Source: Hormoscilla sp. GUM202
Lineage (GTDB): Bacteria > Cyanobacteriota > Cyanobacteriia > Cyanobacteriales > Desertifilaceae
DNA: 64,000 nt
Direction of reading: 5' to 3'
NCBI GenBank assembly: GCA_005518205.2
Contig: RFFC02000037.1
Coordinates: 1 to 64,000, forward strand
Part shown: in pieces, positions 43,954-51,180 of the stretch
Layout: each line of letters begins with the position of its first letter
How positions within the stretch are numbered: the stretch's first letter is position 1
The notes under the pieces: model-generated
What the model saw: only the letters and a program-made list of their open reading frames with translations
Told to the model about the DNA's origin: nothing
The model's database searches: none
Made by a program: the position numbers and the translations under genes

Positions 43954-44039
43954 GTTTTTCCTCCCAGTTTCATTGATTTTATCTCGCTTCATCTCTATGA
44001 TAGCACTAGAAGTTCGGGTTGTCAACCTGCCATTTCTCC

Positions 44040-44118
44040 TATGATAACATAGTTGAGTTGTGCGCGTCGGGTGACTTAGCTGTTCAATTAGCGCATCTAA
44101 GTCCCCAGTCAGATACAT
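44040..44118 (-). pseudogene. PIN-domain remnant
   Basis: Reads MYLTGDLDALIEQLSHPTRT, combining the first residues of a PIN protein with its TGDLDALI motif; the middle is deleted. The DNA resembles 43410-43430 of the intact vapC. It lies just downstream of the second antitoxin, exactly where its toxin would be. Confidence 0.65.
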
Positions 44119-44154
44119 CCCGTTCAAAATTGACAATAGTTGGGATTATGTTAA

Positions 44155-44430
44155 TTATTTATGATTATGAGCGCGGCGCTCTCTGTCTAGCTGATTTAAT
44201 GTTGCAACAAGCTCTTTTCTCCCTTTGCGAGGATTTTCCAAAAACATCTTCATCTTTTGCAGCATCTCTTCGTCACTCATTTGCTTTACTTCCTTAACTT
44301 CTATTAGTATTTCTTGACCGTCAGGAATCTTCAGTGAGGTCATCCCGTTCTCGATCTCCAACAGATTGTCCGCTGGTTCTGCGACGGTCTCACCATATCG
44401 CCTCACCGTGCAGCTTCCAAGGCCCGTCAT
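44155..44430 (-). CDS. Second VapB-like antitoxin (paralogue, toxin lost)
   Basis: 91 aa; residues 20-85 parallel the antitoxin at 43705-43953 (IPDGQEILIEVKEV against IPDGQKIFLEIQER; ELVATLNQLDRERR against DLIATLEKLEREKN). The N-terminus differs and its start is uncertain (ATG at 44430 or 44343). The matching toxin survives only as the fragment at 44040-44118. Confidence 0.6.
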   Translation of the reverse strand: MTGLGSCTVRRYGETVAEPADNLLEIENGMTSLKIPDGQEILIEVKEVKQMSDEEMLQKMKMFLENPRKGRKELVATLNQLDRERRAHNHK

Positions 44431-44779
44431 TGGCGATCGTGCAATTGGAGAAATTCGCGAGTTACGATCGATCGAAAATCGCTTGGCCGCGATCGCCGTT
44501 TTAGCCGATAGCGATAAGTGCGTTTTACCTCCAGAAATTAAGGCTTGGCTTTCTCTACGGGAGAAACTACCCTAGTGGACCCTAGTGGTAGGGTGGGCGA
44601 TGCCCACCATCCACCGCCGGAGATGGTGCTGTCGGTTAATTTCTGGTTCCTAGGTTTAGCCTCCAGTCGATCGACATGCAAGATGTAAATTAAAGGTCAG
44701 TAATATCTTGACATTGAGGAGAAGGCGATCGGATATGATAGAATAGAAGAGTCGATAGCACCAGGAGCGCGATCGGGAA

Positions 44780-45082
44780 ATGAAAACTCAACCAAGTAGG
44801 CTCGATATTGACACCAGTGTGCTTGCAGGTCTGGCCGTCCTGTCACCAGATGACTCCAGAAAGGTATGGCAGGCGATCGACTCTCTGGAAAGTTTCGATC
44901 CTGACCAACCCCTTGACTCGAAGATCCAAAAATATACACCACCAGACATGGGGACATTCTATCTGCTACACGCCAGTCCCAGATACCGAGTTATTTTTGA
45001 AATAACGGAAGAGAATGAAATCAAAGTTATCGATTTGTTTAGAAAAGAAAGGTTAGAGGCTTTTGCTAAACTACCTTCTTGA
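44780..45082 (+). CDS. RelE/ParE-superfamily toxin-like protein
   Basis: 100 aa. The C-terminal half (YRVIFEITEENEIKVIDLFR then KERLEAF) is the typical RelE beta-sheet core that ends with 'vidifrkerl'. An N-terminal helix (DSRKVWQAIDSLESF) fits the family. It would act as a ribosome-dependent mRNA interferase or gyrase poison. No antitoxin gene is adjacent on this strand, so it is an orphan. ATG at 44780. Confidence 0.7.
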   Translation: MKTQPSRLDIDTSVLAGLAVLSPDDSRKVWQAIDSLESFDPDQPLDSKIQKYTPPDMGTFYLLHASPRYRVIFEITEENEIKVIDLFRKERLEAFAKLPS

Positions 45083-45139
45083 CATACAGAGATGGTATTA
45101 GTAGGTTTTAACTCATATCTCATATCTTGCACTATTTTC

Positions 45140-45405
45140 AACTAGAGGCAGAGCCTCTAGAACTCGTTCCCAGGCGGAGCCAGGGAACGAGAGTAAAAAA
45201 AGATTTCTGCGTAGGTTGGGTAGAGCGCCAGCGAAACCCAACAAGGCGCTGCACGGGGTTGGGTTTCGTGCGGAGACCCAACTACAGATGCGACAATTTT
45301 TATTATGGGTACCCGACATAATATTATACAAGGTTTGCAGTCGGTTTTAACCGACTTGAGCTGTTAGCCGGGGGTTTGAACCCCCGGCGGGCTAGCAGCG
45401 AAGAG
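45140..45405. repeat. Cluster of dispersed palindromic repeats
   Basis: In order: AGAGGCAGAGCCTCT, CGTTCCCAGGCGGAGCCAGG, GTAGGTTGGGTAGAGCGCC with a GTTGGGTTTC partner, CAGTCGGTTTTAACCGACTT and CCGGGGGTTTGAACCCCCGG. Each has relatives elsewhere in the window. This fills the 334-bp gap between the RelE-like gene and the STAND ATPase. Confidence 0.75.
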
Positions 45406-45416
45406 AGCAGCGTTTC

Positions 45417-46796
45417 TTAATTAGATCGCGCCCAAGATTGGTGTTTCACGTACTCCTTAATGACAGGCTGAAGGGTAAAGCCCGATCGCCCATTTGCCGC
45501 GACCTTATCGATTAAGCAACGTCGCCTCAAAGAATGTACCGCCGTGAAGAAATCATCAGGGGAAAGTGGGATAGTTTCTGGGGGACTGGAAATCTCGACA
45601 GCCACCTCTTGACTTGCTAACCAAAACATTACCTGTTTTTCCGACTCGGACAAACGCTGACAATGTTTCTGCAATAAAGGTTCTACATCTCCCAAACAGA
45701 GGGTGGGACAAGATAAAAACTCGGCTACGCTACCATTAAATAATTCTATAATCATCGTGGCAACTATATTTAACCATAAGGGATTACCGCTGTAAAGGTG
45801 AATCAGTTCTAACCATTTGTCCGGATCGGTTAATCCTCTCTCTTTGCAGATTTCCCGCCCCGACGCACCTAAACCTTGCAGTTGGAAGCTGCGACATTTA
45901 CCTTGTGCCGCTTCTAAGGTGGCAATATCTCTCGGTTTTTCCCAACTCAGGAGTAATAAGCAACTTTTGTGGGGGAATTCTGTTACTTGCTTAAAGAATG
46001 TGCCATAATCTTCGTAGCCTGGTTGGTACTCCCCCGCTAATTCTCTACTCGCCAATATTTGCTGCACGTCGTCCAAGATTATCAGACAAGGATGCGATCG
46101 CACGTAGTCGAGGGGTGAAAGGAACTTAGTTGCTTGCTGCTGGGAGAAAAACTGCATTAAGTTTGTTTGCAGGTCCGACCGAGTCGGGGAATTCTCCAGG
46201 CTGCGCCAGATGATATAATCATAGTTGTCTTGTAGAAGTTGCACCAACTGCACCGCTAGGGCAGTTTTGCCTATCCCGGATAATCCTAATAGGGTGACTA
46301 GACGGGTATTCTTTTCGATAATCCATTCTTTGAGGGTAGCTAGGGCCTGGGGGCGATCGCACGACCAATTCAACTCCGGCGCATCTCTGAGATCGTGGCA
46401 TCTTTCCCGATCGACCTTGTCCGAGTTGTCCCTCCCTGCTGAGGGCGATCGCCTTTTTGCTGGAGAATGCAAATTTTCTCCCCATACGTTAATGTTACCA
46501 TTACAAATTTGCACATTATGTGAATTATTGGAAAACTCTATTTTTTCCAATATAGAGCGAACATTAGATTGCGCGATCTTGATGTCTTCTTCCAATACAT
46601 CTGAGAGGAGTTTCCATAATTTTGAACCAACCTTTTTGACATAATCGTGACTGACATTGCTATTTTTGGCTATTTCTGGATATTTTTGACCTTGTAAAGT
46701 ACCTTCTAATATAGCTCTTTGCAGGGAGTCCAGAGGTTTGCCGGTCTTAGCGAGTACCCGATCGCCGGTCCATTGTAGCATTTCTTGGATGTCCAT
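45417..46796 (-). CDS. STAND (NB-ARC) ATPase with N-terminal vMAP-M0-like helix-turn-helix
   Basis: 459 aa. Residues about 1-95 match the helical HTH-type region at the front of many cyanobacterial signalling ATPases (AILEGTLQGQKYPEIAKNSN, VSHDYVKKVGSKLWKLL). The NB-ARC domain has Walker A GLSGIGKTALA near 175, Walker B CLIILDDVQ near 243 and the GLPL-like GNPLWLNIV near 345, plus a winged helix. Such proteins normally continue into WD40, TPR or pentapeptide sensors; this one stops after the winged helix, at repeat sequence. It may be a truncated receptor or a natural short form. Confidence 0.85.
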   Translation of the reverse strand: MDIQEMLQWTGDRVLAKTGKPLDSLQRAILEGTLQGQKYPEIAKNSNVSHDYVKKVGSKLWKLLSDVLEEDIKIAQSNVRSILEKIEFSNNSHNVQICNGNINVWGENLHSPAKRRSPSAGRDNSDKVDRERCHDLRDAPELNWSCDRPQALATLKEWIIEKNTRLVTLLGLSGIGKTALAVQLVQLLQDNYDYIIWRSLENSPTRSDLQTNLMQFFSQQQATKFLSPLDYVRSHPCLIILDDVQQILASRELAGEYQPGYEDYGTFFKQVTEFPHKSCLLLLSWEKPRDIATLEAAQGKCRSFQLQGLGASGREICKERGLTDPDKWLELIHLYSGNPLWLNIVATMIIELFNGSVAEFLSCPTLCLGDVEPLLQKHCQRLSESEKQVMFWLASQEVAVEISSPPETIPLSPDDFFTAVHSLRRRCLIDKVAANGRSGFTLQPVIKEYVKHQSWARSN

Positions 46797-46929
46797 AGGT
46801 CAAGGTGGAGTTATGCGTCATAGTTTAGGTTAGTATTATGCCACTCGATCGCACTCTTTGCCACCTTGAGAACTAAATCCCACTTTTTGCCACTAAATTA
46901 GAAGTGAGAAATTTTCAGATTCTACCATA

Positions 46930-46988
46930 CATGTATATAGCCCGCGCAGGCGGGCTTTGTTGTAGCCGGACCCTTTAGGGTTCGGACC
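46930..46988. repeat. Dispersed element with GCCCGCGCAGGCGGGC hairpin, copy 2
   Basis: Near-identical to 24834-24897 (hairpin, then GTAGCCGGACCCTTTAGGGT). The rest of the 46797-47064 gap shows nothing else. Confidence 0.7.
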
Positions 46989-47064
46989 GCACCCATGTTA
47001 AGATGGTGAGGATGTTCCTTTTTCTCTCTGAGAATATCCCCACAAACATAATGTAGATGTGACG

Positions 47065-47188
47065 ATGCAACTTCAAGACTACTGCACGGCAGAGGTTTCG
47101 CAAATTAAAAGCAGAAGCAGATATGGGGCGATCGGCGAGCGGAGTCGAACCGCAGCGAGAGTTATCGGAGGTGGTGGGTGCTGTATGA
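47065..47188 (+). pseudogene. Internally deleted DUF433 antitoxin
   Basis: Starts like a DUF433 protein (MQLQDY) and ends in another frame with KLKAEADMGRSASGVEPQRE and LSEVVGAV before TGA. The DNA-binding core between is deleted. The stop overlaps the next start (ATGA), the usual coupling in DUF433/DUF5615 pairs. Confidence 0.55.
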
Positions 47189-47410
47189 CGATCCAATATT
47201 TACTTGATGAGCATATAGCCTCGCTTTACCGGACCCAACTCTTGCGCCAAGCTCCAGATCTGATAGTCAGGCGGATCGGCGATCCAGATGCACCTCCTAG
47301 GGGAACTCTGGATCCAGATATTTTAATCTGGTGTGAGAGGAATGATTTCATCTTGGTGACAAAAATCAATGCCTAAACACTTAGCAGACCATCTCGCAGC
47401 AAACCGTCAC
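47185..47410 (+). pseudogene. Frameshifted and truncated DUF5615 PIN-like toxin
   Basis: MTIQYLLDEHIASLYRTQLL, DPDILIWCERNDFILVTK follow the DUF5615 PIN-like fold with its first catalytic Asp (LLDEH). A frame change after VTK gives INA and a stop; the correct continuation MPKHLADHLAANRH is in another frame. The 3' part is replaced by the GTGGGCACCGCC repeat. Confidence 0.7.
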
Positions 47411-47462
47411 TGCTGGTGCGGGTTTGGTCAAAAGCAGTTTGGTGTTGACATGTTTTTATGCG

Positions 47463-47510
47463 GGTGGGCACCGCCGGCACCGCCCACCATTCGCGGGTGT
47501 GGCCAACAAC
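47463..47510. repeat. GTGGGCACCGCC dispersed repeat
   Basis: GGGTGGGCACCGCCGGCACCG then CCCACCATTCGCGGGTGTGG, as at 22313-22345. It replaces the 3' end of the DUF5615 gene. From 47520 to 47800 I see a second copy of sequence from around 46760-46800 (CCCGATCGCCGGTCCATTGT) and nothing coding. Confidence 0.65.
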
Positions 47511-47796
47511 AACTGGTTTTGACCTTAGCGAATGCCCGATCGCCGGTCCATTGTAGCATTTCGTCCATAGGTCAAGGTGGGGAGTCACCGGTCATGGTTG
47601 AAGTTAGCAGATCCCACGAGCGCACTCTTAGCCACTAAATTCTACTTTTTACCACTAAAACAACTGATAAGTTTTCATAATACCCACCGTATACCACTTT
47701 AATTTCCACTTTTAGCCCTTGGCTTTGCCAAATTTATATGACAAGATAGTAAAAGAACAGATGAAGGCGACCCCACCAGACACAAATCTGGGATGC

Positions 47797-47872
47797 AGCA
47801 GGTTAAAACCTGCCGCTACAGGAACTCAGCCCGCCTGCGCGGGCTGTTAGACGCAAATGAGATGCACCAGGG
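47797..47872. repeat. Palindromic repeat element abutting an LRR fragment
   Basis: CAGGTTAAAACCTG and AGCCCGCCTGCGCGGGCT hairpins, ending in ACGCAAATGAGATGCACC. The ending resembles the terminal repeat of the MITE at 24196-24315 (TGAGATGCACC). Confidence 0.55.
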
Positions 47873-47888
47873 CATTCCCCCAGGAAGA

Positions 47889-47985
47889 CCCGGGAATAGT
47901 TTTCCAATCGTTTGCTTGCTGACAAATCCTTGATACTCTCGGGGAGCGTACCGCGAAGGGAGTTTCCGTGCAACCAGAAGTTTTT
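47889..47985 (-). pseudogene. Inverted fragment of an LRR-RTX gene
   Basis: On the minus strand it encodes NFWLHGNSLRGTLPESIKDL then SASKRLEN, matching the end of the second LRR block of the gene at 51181-54741. It lies head to head with the LRR gene starting at 48003 and has no start or stop of its own. It is a relic of an inversion or of a third paralogue. Confidence 0.75.
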
Positions 47986-48002
47986 TATTCGGTAAATAAG
48001 AA

Positions 48003-51000
48003 ATGAAAATAGAGACAACTGTTTATGGTGCCCTGAAGATTTTCTATACCAGTACGAATGGGGAGAACTGGAAGAACAATACAGGCTGGAAAAACTGGGA
48101 CTTCACCAGCGAAAGTCCCCCCGATGCTAGTGTTGTTGAGACCTGGCATGGAGTCACGGTAGCGGACTCACAGGTGACGAAAATCGAGCTGCCCTTCAAC
48201 TCCCTGAGCGGTACGCTCCCCTCTGAGTTAGGCTCCCTCAGTAATTTGCAAGTCCTCGATCTGGACTACAACCGCCTGGACGGTACGCTGCCCTCTGAGT
48301 TAGGCTCCCTCAGCAATTTGCATGCGCTCGACCTGAGCAACAACTCCCTGAGCGGTACGCTGCCCTCTGAGTATGGCGAGCTCAGTAATTTGCAAGAGCT
48401 CGACCTGTCCTTCAACAGAGACCTGAGCGGTACGCTGCCCTCTGAGTTAGGCTCGCTCAGTAATTTGCATACGCTCGAACTGCGGGAGAACAACCCCCTG
48501 AGCGGTACGATCCCCTCTGAGTTAGGCTCCCTCAGTAATTTGCAAGCGCTCGACCTGTCCTTCAACAACTCCCTGAGCGGTACGCTGCCCTCTGAGTTAG
48601 GCTCGCTCAGTAATTTGCATACGCTCGAACTGTACTTCAACAACTCCCTGAGCGGTACGCTGCCCTCTGAGTTAGGCTCGCTCAGTAATTTGTCGTACCT
48701 CGACCTGTCCAACAACTACTTCTTGAGCGGTACGCTGCCCTCTGAGTTAGGCTCCCTCAGTAATTTGCAAAAGCTCGACCTGTATAACAACTCCCTGAGC
48801 GGTACCCTGCCCTCTGAGTTAGGCTCGCTCAGTAATTTGGGACGCCTCGACCTGGGCGGAAACTCCCTGAGCGGTACCCTGCCCTATGAGTTAGGCTCGC
48901 TCAGCAATTTGCAAAAGTTCGACCTGCGCGGAAACTCCCTTCGCGGTACCCTGCCCTCTGAGTATGGCGAGCTCAGTAATTTGCGATACTTCTACCTGCG
49001 CGGAAACTCCCTGAGCGGTACCCTGCCCTCTGAGTATGGCGAGCTCAGCGATTTGCGAGGCCTCGACCTGCGCGGAAACTCCCTGAGCGGTACGCTGCCC
49101 TCTGAGTATGGCGAGCTCAGTAATTTGTCGTACCTCGACCTGGGCGGAAACTCCCTTCGCGGTACGCTGCCCTCTGAGTATGGCGATCTCAGTAATTTGG
49201 AAGCGCTCGACCTGTCGGAGAACGACCTTCGCGGTACGCTCCTTTCTGAGTTAAATGAGCTCGGCAACTTGCAAAAACTCCGCCTGCAAAGCAACTCCCT
49301 GAGCGGTACGATCCCCTCTGAGTTAGGCTCCCTCAGTAATTTGCAAGCGCTCGACCTGTCGGAGAACGACCTTCGCGGTACGCTGCCCTCTGAGTATGGC
49401 GATCTCAGTAATTTGCAAGAGCTGCACCTAAACAACAATCACCTGTCCGGTACGCTGCCCTTCTCGTATAATGATCTCAGTAATTTGGGATCGCTCGATC
49501 TGTCCGGAAACTCCCTGAGCGGTACGATCCCATCTTCGTATGGCTTCCTGGGAAGTAGACGACAAAACATTAAACTCAATTTATCACACAACCGCCTGCG
49601 CGGTACGATCCCCGACAGTATCAACGCTTTGTCAGGAAACAAACAATTGGAGAACCCACCCTATGTGGAAACTCCAATTCTCGACTACAAAGTGGTTTCC
49701 GGTGAGAGCGTCGAATTTGATATCAGCAATCACTTTTCCGACATCAACGACAACATCACTAGCTACGGCGCCGAGGGTTTGCCAAACGGTTTAACCATTG
49801 ACTCTAGTAGTGGGGCGATCGGCGGCACTCTTACTGTTGCTGAGGGTACTTTTACCGTGACGGTAACTGCATCGGATGATGCGGGAGGCGAGGTAGAAGA
49901 TGAATTTAATATTGAGGTTCGACCGCTTCTCGATGCCAGTGATTATGCAGCCCTGAAGGCTCTCTATACCAGTACGGGTGGGGAGAGTTGGCAGACGCAT
50001 ACAGGCTGGGACTTCAGCAGCGATACTCCCCCCCCCGCTGATGTTGTCTCAAACTGGCATGGAGTGACGGTAGCGGGCTCACAGGTGACGAAAATCGACC
50101 TGAACGACAACTCCCTGAGCGGTACGCTCCCGGAGGAGTTAGGTTCGCTCGGCAATTTGCAAGACCTCGAACTGTACAAGAACAAGCTGAGCGGTACGCT
50201 CCCGGAGGAGTTAGGTTCGCTCGGCAATTTGCAAGACCTCGAACTGTACAAGAACAAGCTGAGCGGTACCATCCCCTCGGAGTTAGGTTCGCTCGGCAAT
50301 TTGCATGCGCTCGAACTGAGCGACAACCGCCTGGACGGTACGCTCCCCTCGGAGTTAGGTGAGCTCGGCAATTTGCATGCGCTCGAACTGAGCAACAACC
50401 GCCTGAACGGTACGCTCCCCTCGGAGTTAGGTTCGCTCGGCAAATTGCAAGAGCTGTACCTGTACAACAACCGCCTGAACGGTACCATCCCCTCTGAGTA
50501 TGGCAACCTCAGCAATTTGCAAGAGCTGTACCTGTATAACAACAACTCCCTGAGCGGTACGATCCCCTCTGAGTTAATCTCCCTCAGCAATTTGCAAGAG
50601 ATCTGGCTGGACAACTCCCTGGGAGATCCGGGTGACTACGAATTTCAAGGGGGGCCAGGAAACGATACAATCCATGGAGGTAATGGAGGCGATCGGCTTT
50701 ACGGAAACGGGGGAGACGATCGCCTCTATGGCGGAAGTGGAGAAGATACCCTCACAGGCGGTGCCGGAGACGACATCCTCAACGGGGGTCAGGGAAACGA
50801 CTCGCTTTACGGAAACGAGGGTGCCGATACTTTTGTCCTGGCCCGGGGCATGGGCACGGATACCATCCGGGACTTTAAGATTGGCACGGACAAAATCCAT
50901 CTAGAAGGTTTGGATTTTCCTGATTTAGAATTTGCCTATGATGAGGTACGTGGTGGGGCTTCCATTAAGGCTCCAAGTGAGGAAGTATTGGCAGTTTTGT

Positions 51001-51050
51001 CGGGAATTGCTGAGGCTCAAATTGAGAACGATCCGACTAACTTTGTTTAA
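48003..51050 (+). CDS. Giant leucine-rich-repeat protein with RTX calcium-binding C-terminus, paralogue 1
   Basis: 1015 aa, no signal peptide. An LRR N-cap-like module (TVYGALKIFYTSTNGENWKN ... WHGVTVADSQVTKIEL) is followed by about 20 plant-type 24-25-residue LRRs (LSNLQVLDLDYNRLDGTLPS), a putative Ig/cadherin-like domain (VVSGESVEFDISNHFSDIND), a second cap, about 8 more LRRs, then RTX nonapeptides (GGPGNDTIHGGNGGDRLYGN) and a C-terminal tail. RTX proteins usually leave by type I secretion, so this is probably a cell-surface or secreted recognition or adhesion protein. Repeats are near-identical at DNA level. No T1SS genes are nearby. Confidence 0.88.
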   Translation: MKIETTVYGALKIFYTSTNGENWKNNTGWKNWDFTSESPPDASVVETWHGVTVADSQVTKIELPFNSLSGTLPSELGSLSNLQVLDLDYNRLDGTLPSELGSLSNLHALDLSNNSLSGTLPSEYGELSNLQELDLSFNRDLSGTLPSELGSLSNLHTLELRENNPLSGTIPSELGSLSNLQALDLSFNNSLSGTLPSELGSLSNLHTLELYFNNSLSGTLPSELGSLSNLSYLDLSNNYFLSGTLPSELGSLSNLQKLDLYNNSLSGTLPSELGSLSNLGRLDLGGNSLSGTLPYELGSLSNLQKFDLRGNSLRGTLPSEYGELSNLRYFYLRGNSLSGTLPSEYGELSDLRGLDLRGNSLSGTLPSEYGELSNLSYLDLGGNSLRGTLPSEYGDLSNLEALDLSENDLRGTLLSELNELGNLQKLRLQSNSLSGTIPSELGSLSNLQALDLSENDLRGTLPSEYGDLSNLQELHLNNNHLSGTLPFSYNDLSNLGSLDLSGNSLSGTIPSSYGFLGSRRQNIKLNLSHNRLRGTIPDSINALSGNKQLENPPYVETPILDYKVVSGESVEFDISNHFSDINDNITSYGAEGLPNGLTIDSSSGAIGGTLTVAEGTFTVTVTASDDAGGEVEDEFNIEVRPLLDASDYAALKALYTSTGGESWQTHTGWDFSSDTPPPADVVSNWHGVTVAGSQVTKIDLNDNSLSGTLPEELGSLGNLQDLELYKNKLSGTLPEELGSLGNLQDLELYKNKLSGTIPSELGSLGNLHALELSDNRLDGTLPSELGELGNLHALELSNNRLNGTLPSELGSLGKLQELYLYNNRLNGTIPSEYGNLSNLQELYLYNNNSLSGTIPSELISLSNLQEIWLDNSLGDPGDYEFQGGPGNDTIHGGNGGDRLYGNGGDDRLYGGSGEDTLTGGAGDDILNGGQGNDSLYGNEGADTFVLARGMGTDTIRDFKIGTDKIHLEGLDFPDLEFAYDEVRGGASIKAPSEEVLAVLSGIAEAQIENDPTNFV

Positions 51051-51180
51051 TTACAGCAAGGTTCTCCCTGTAACGCATCATAACTAATTTCTTAAGCAGA
51101 TTAGTTGTAAAAAAATCCAATTTTAGGATTAGCATTGAGACAATTGATAAGTAGTAAATTATTCGTCGAGGAATTCAGAA

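Noticed and set aside
43954-44136. Longer antitoxin start beginning MSILNGMYLTGDLDAL
   Set aside because: This extension is PIN-domain debris. The ribosome-binding site GGGAGGAAAAAC points to the ATG at 43953.
44366-44575. Plus-strand frame ending VLPPEIKAWLSLREKLP
   Set aside because: The last 50 residues look somewhat protein-like, but the 5' part is antisense to the antitoxin at 44155-44430 and no start signal is visible. At most a C-terminal scrap of a lost gene.
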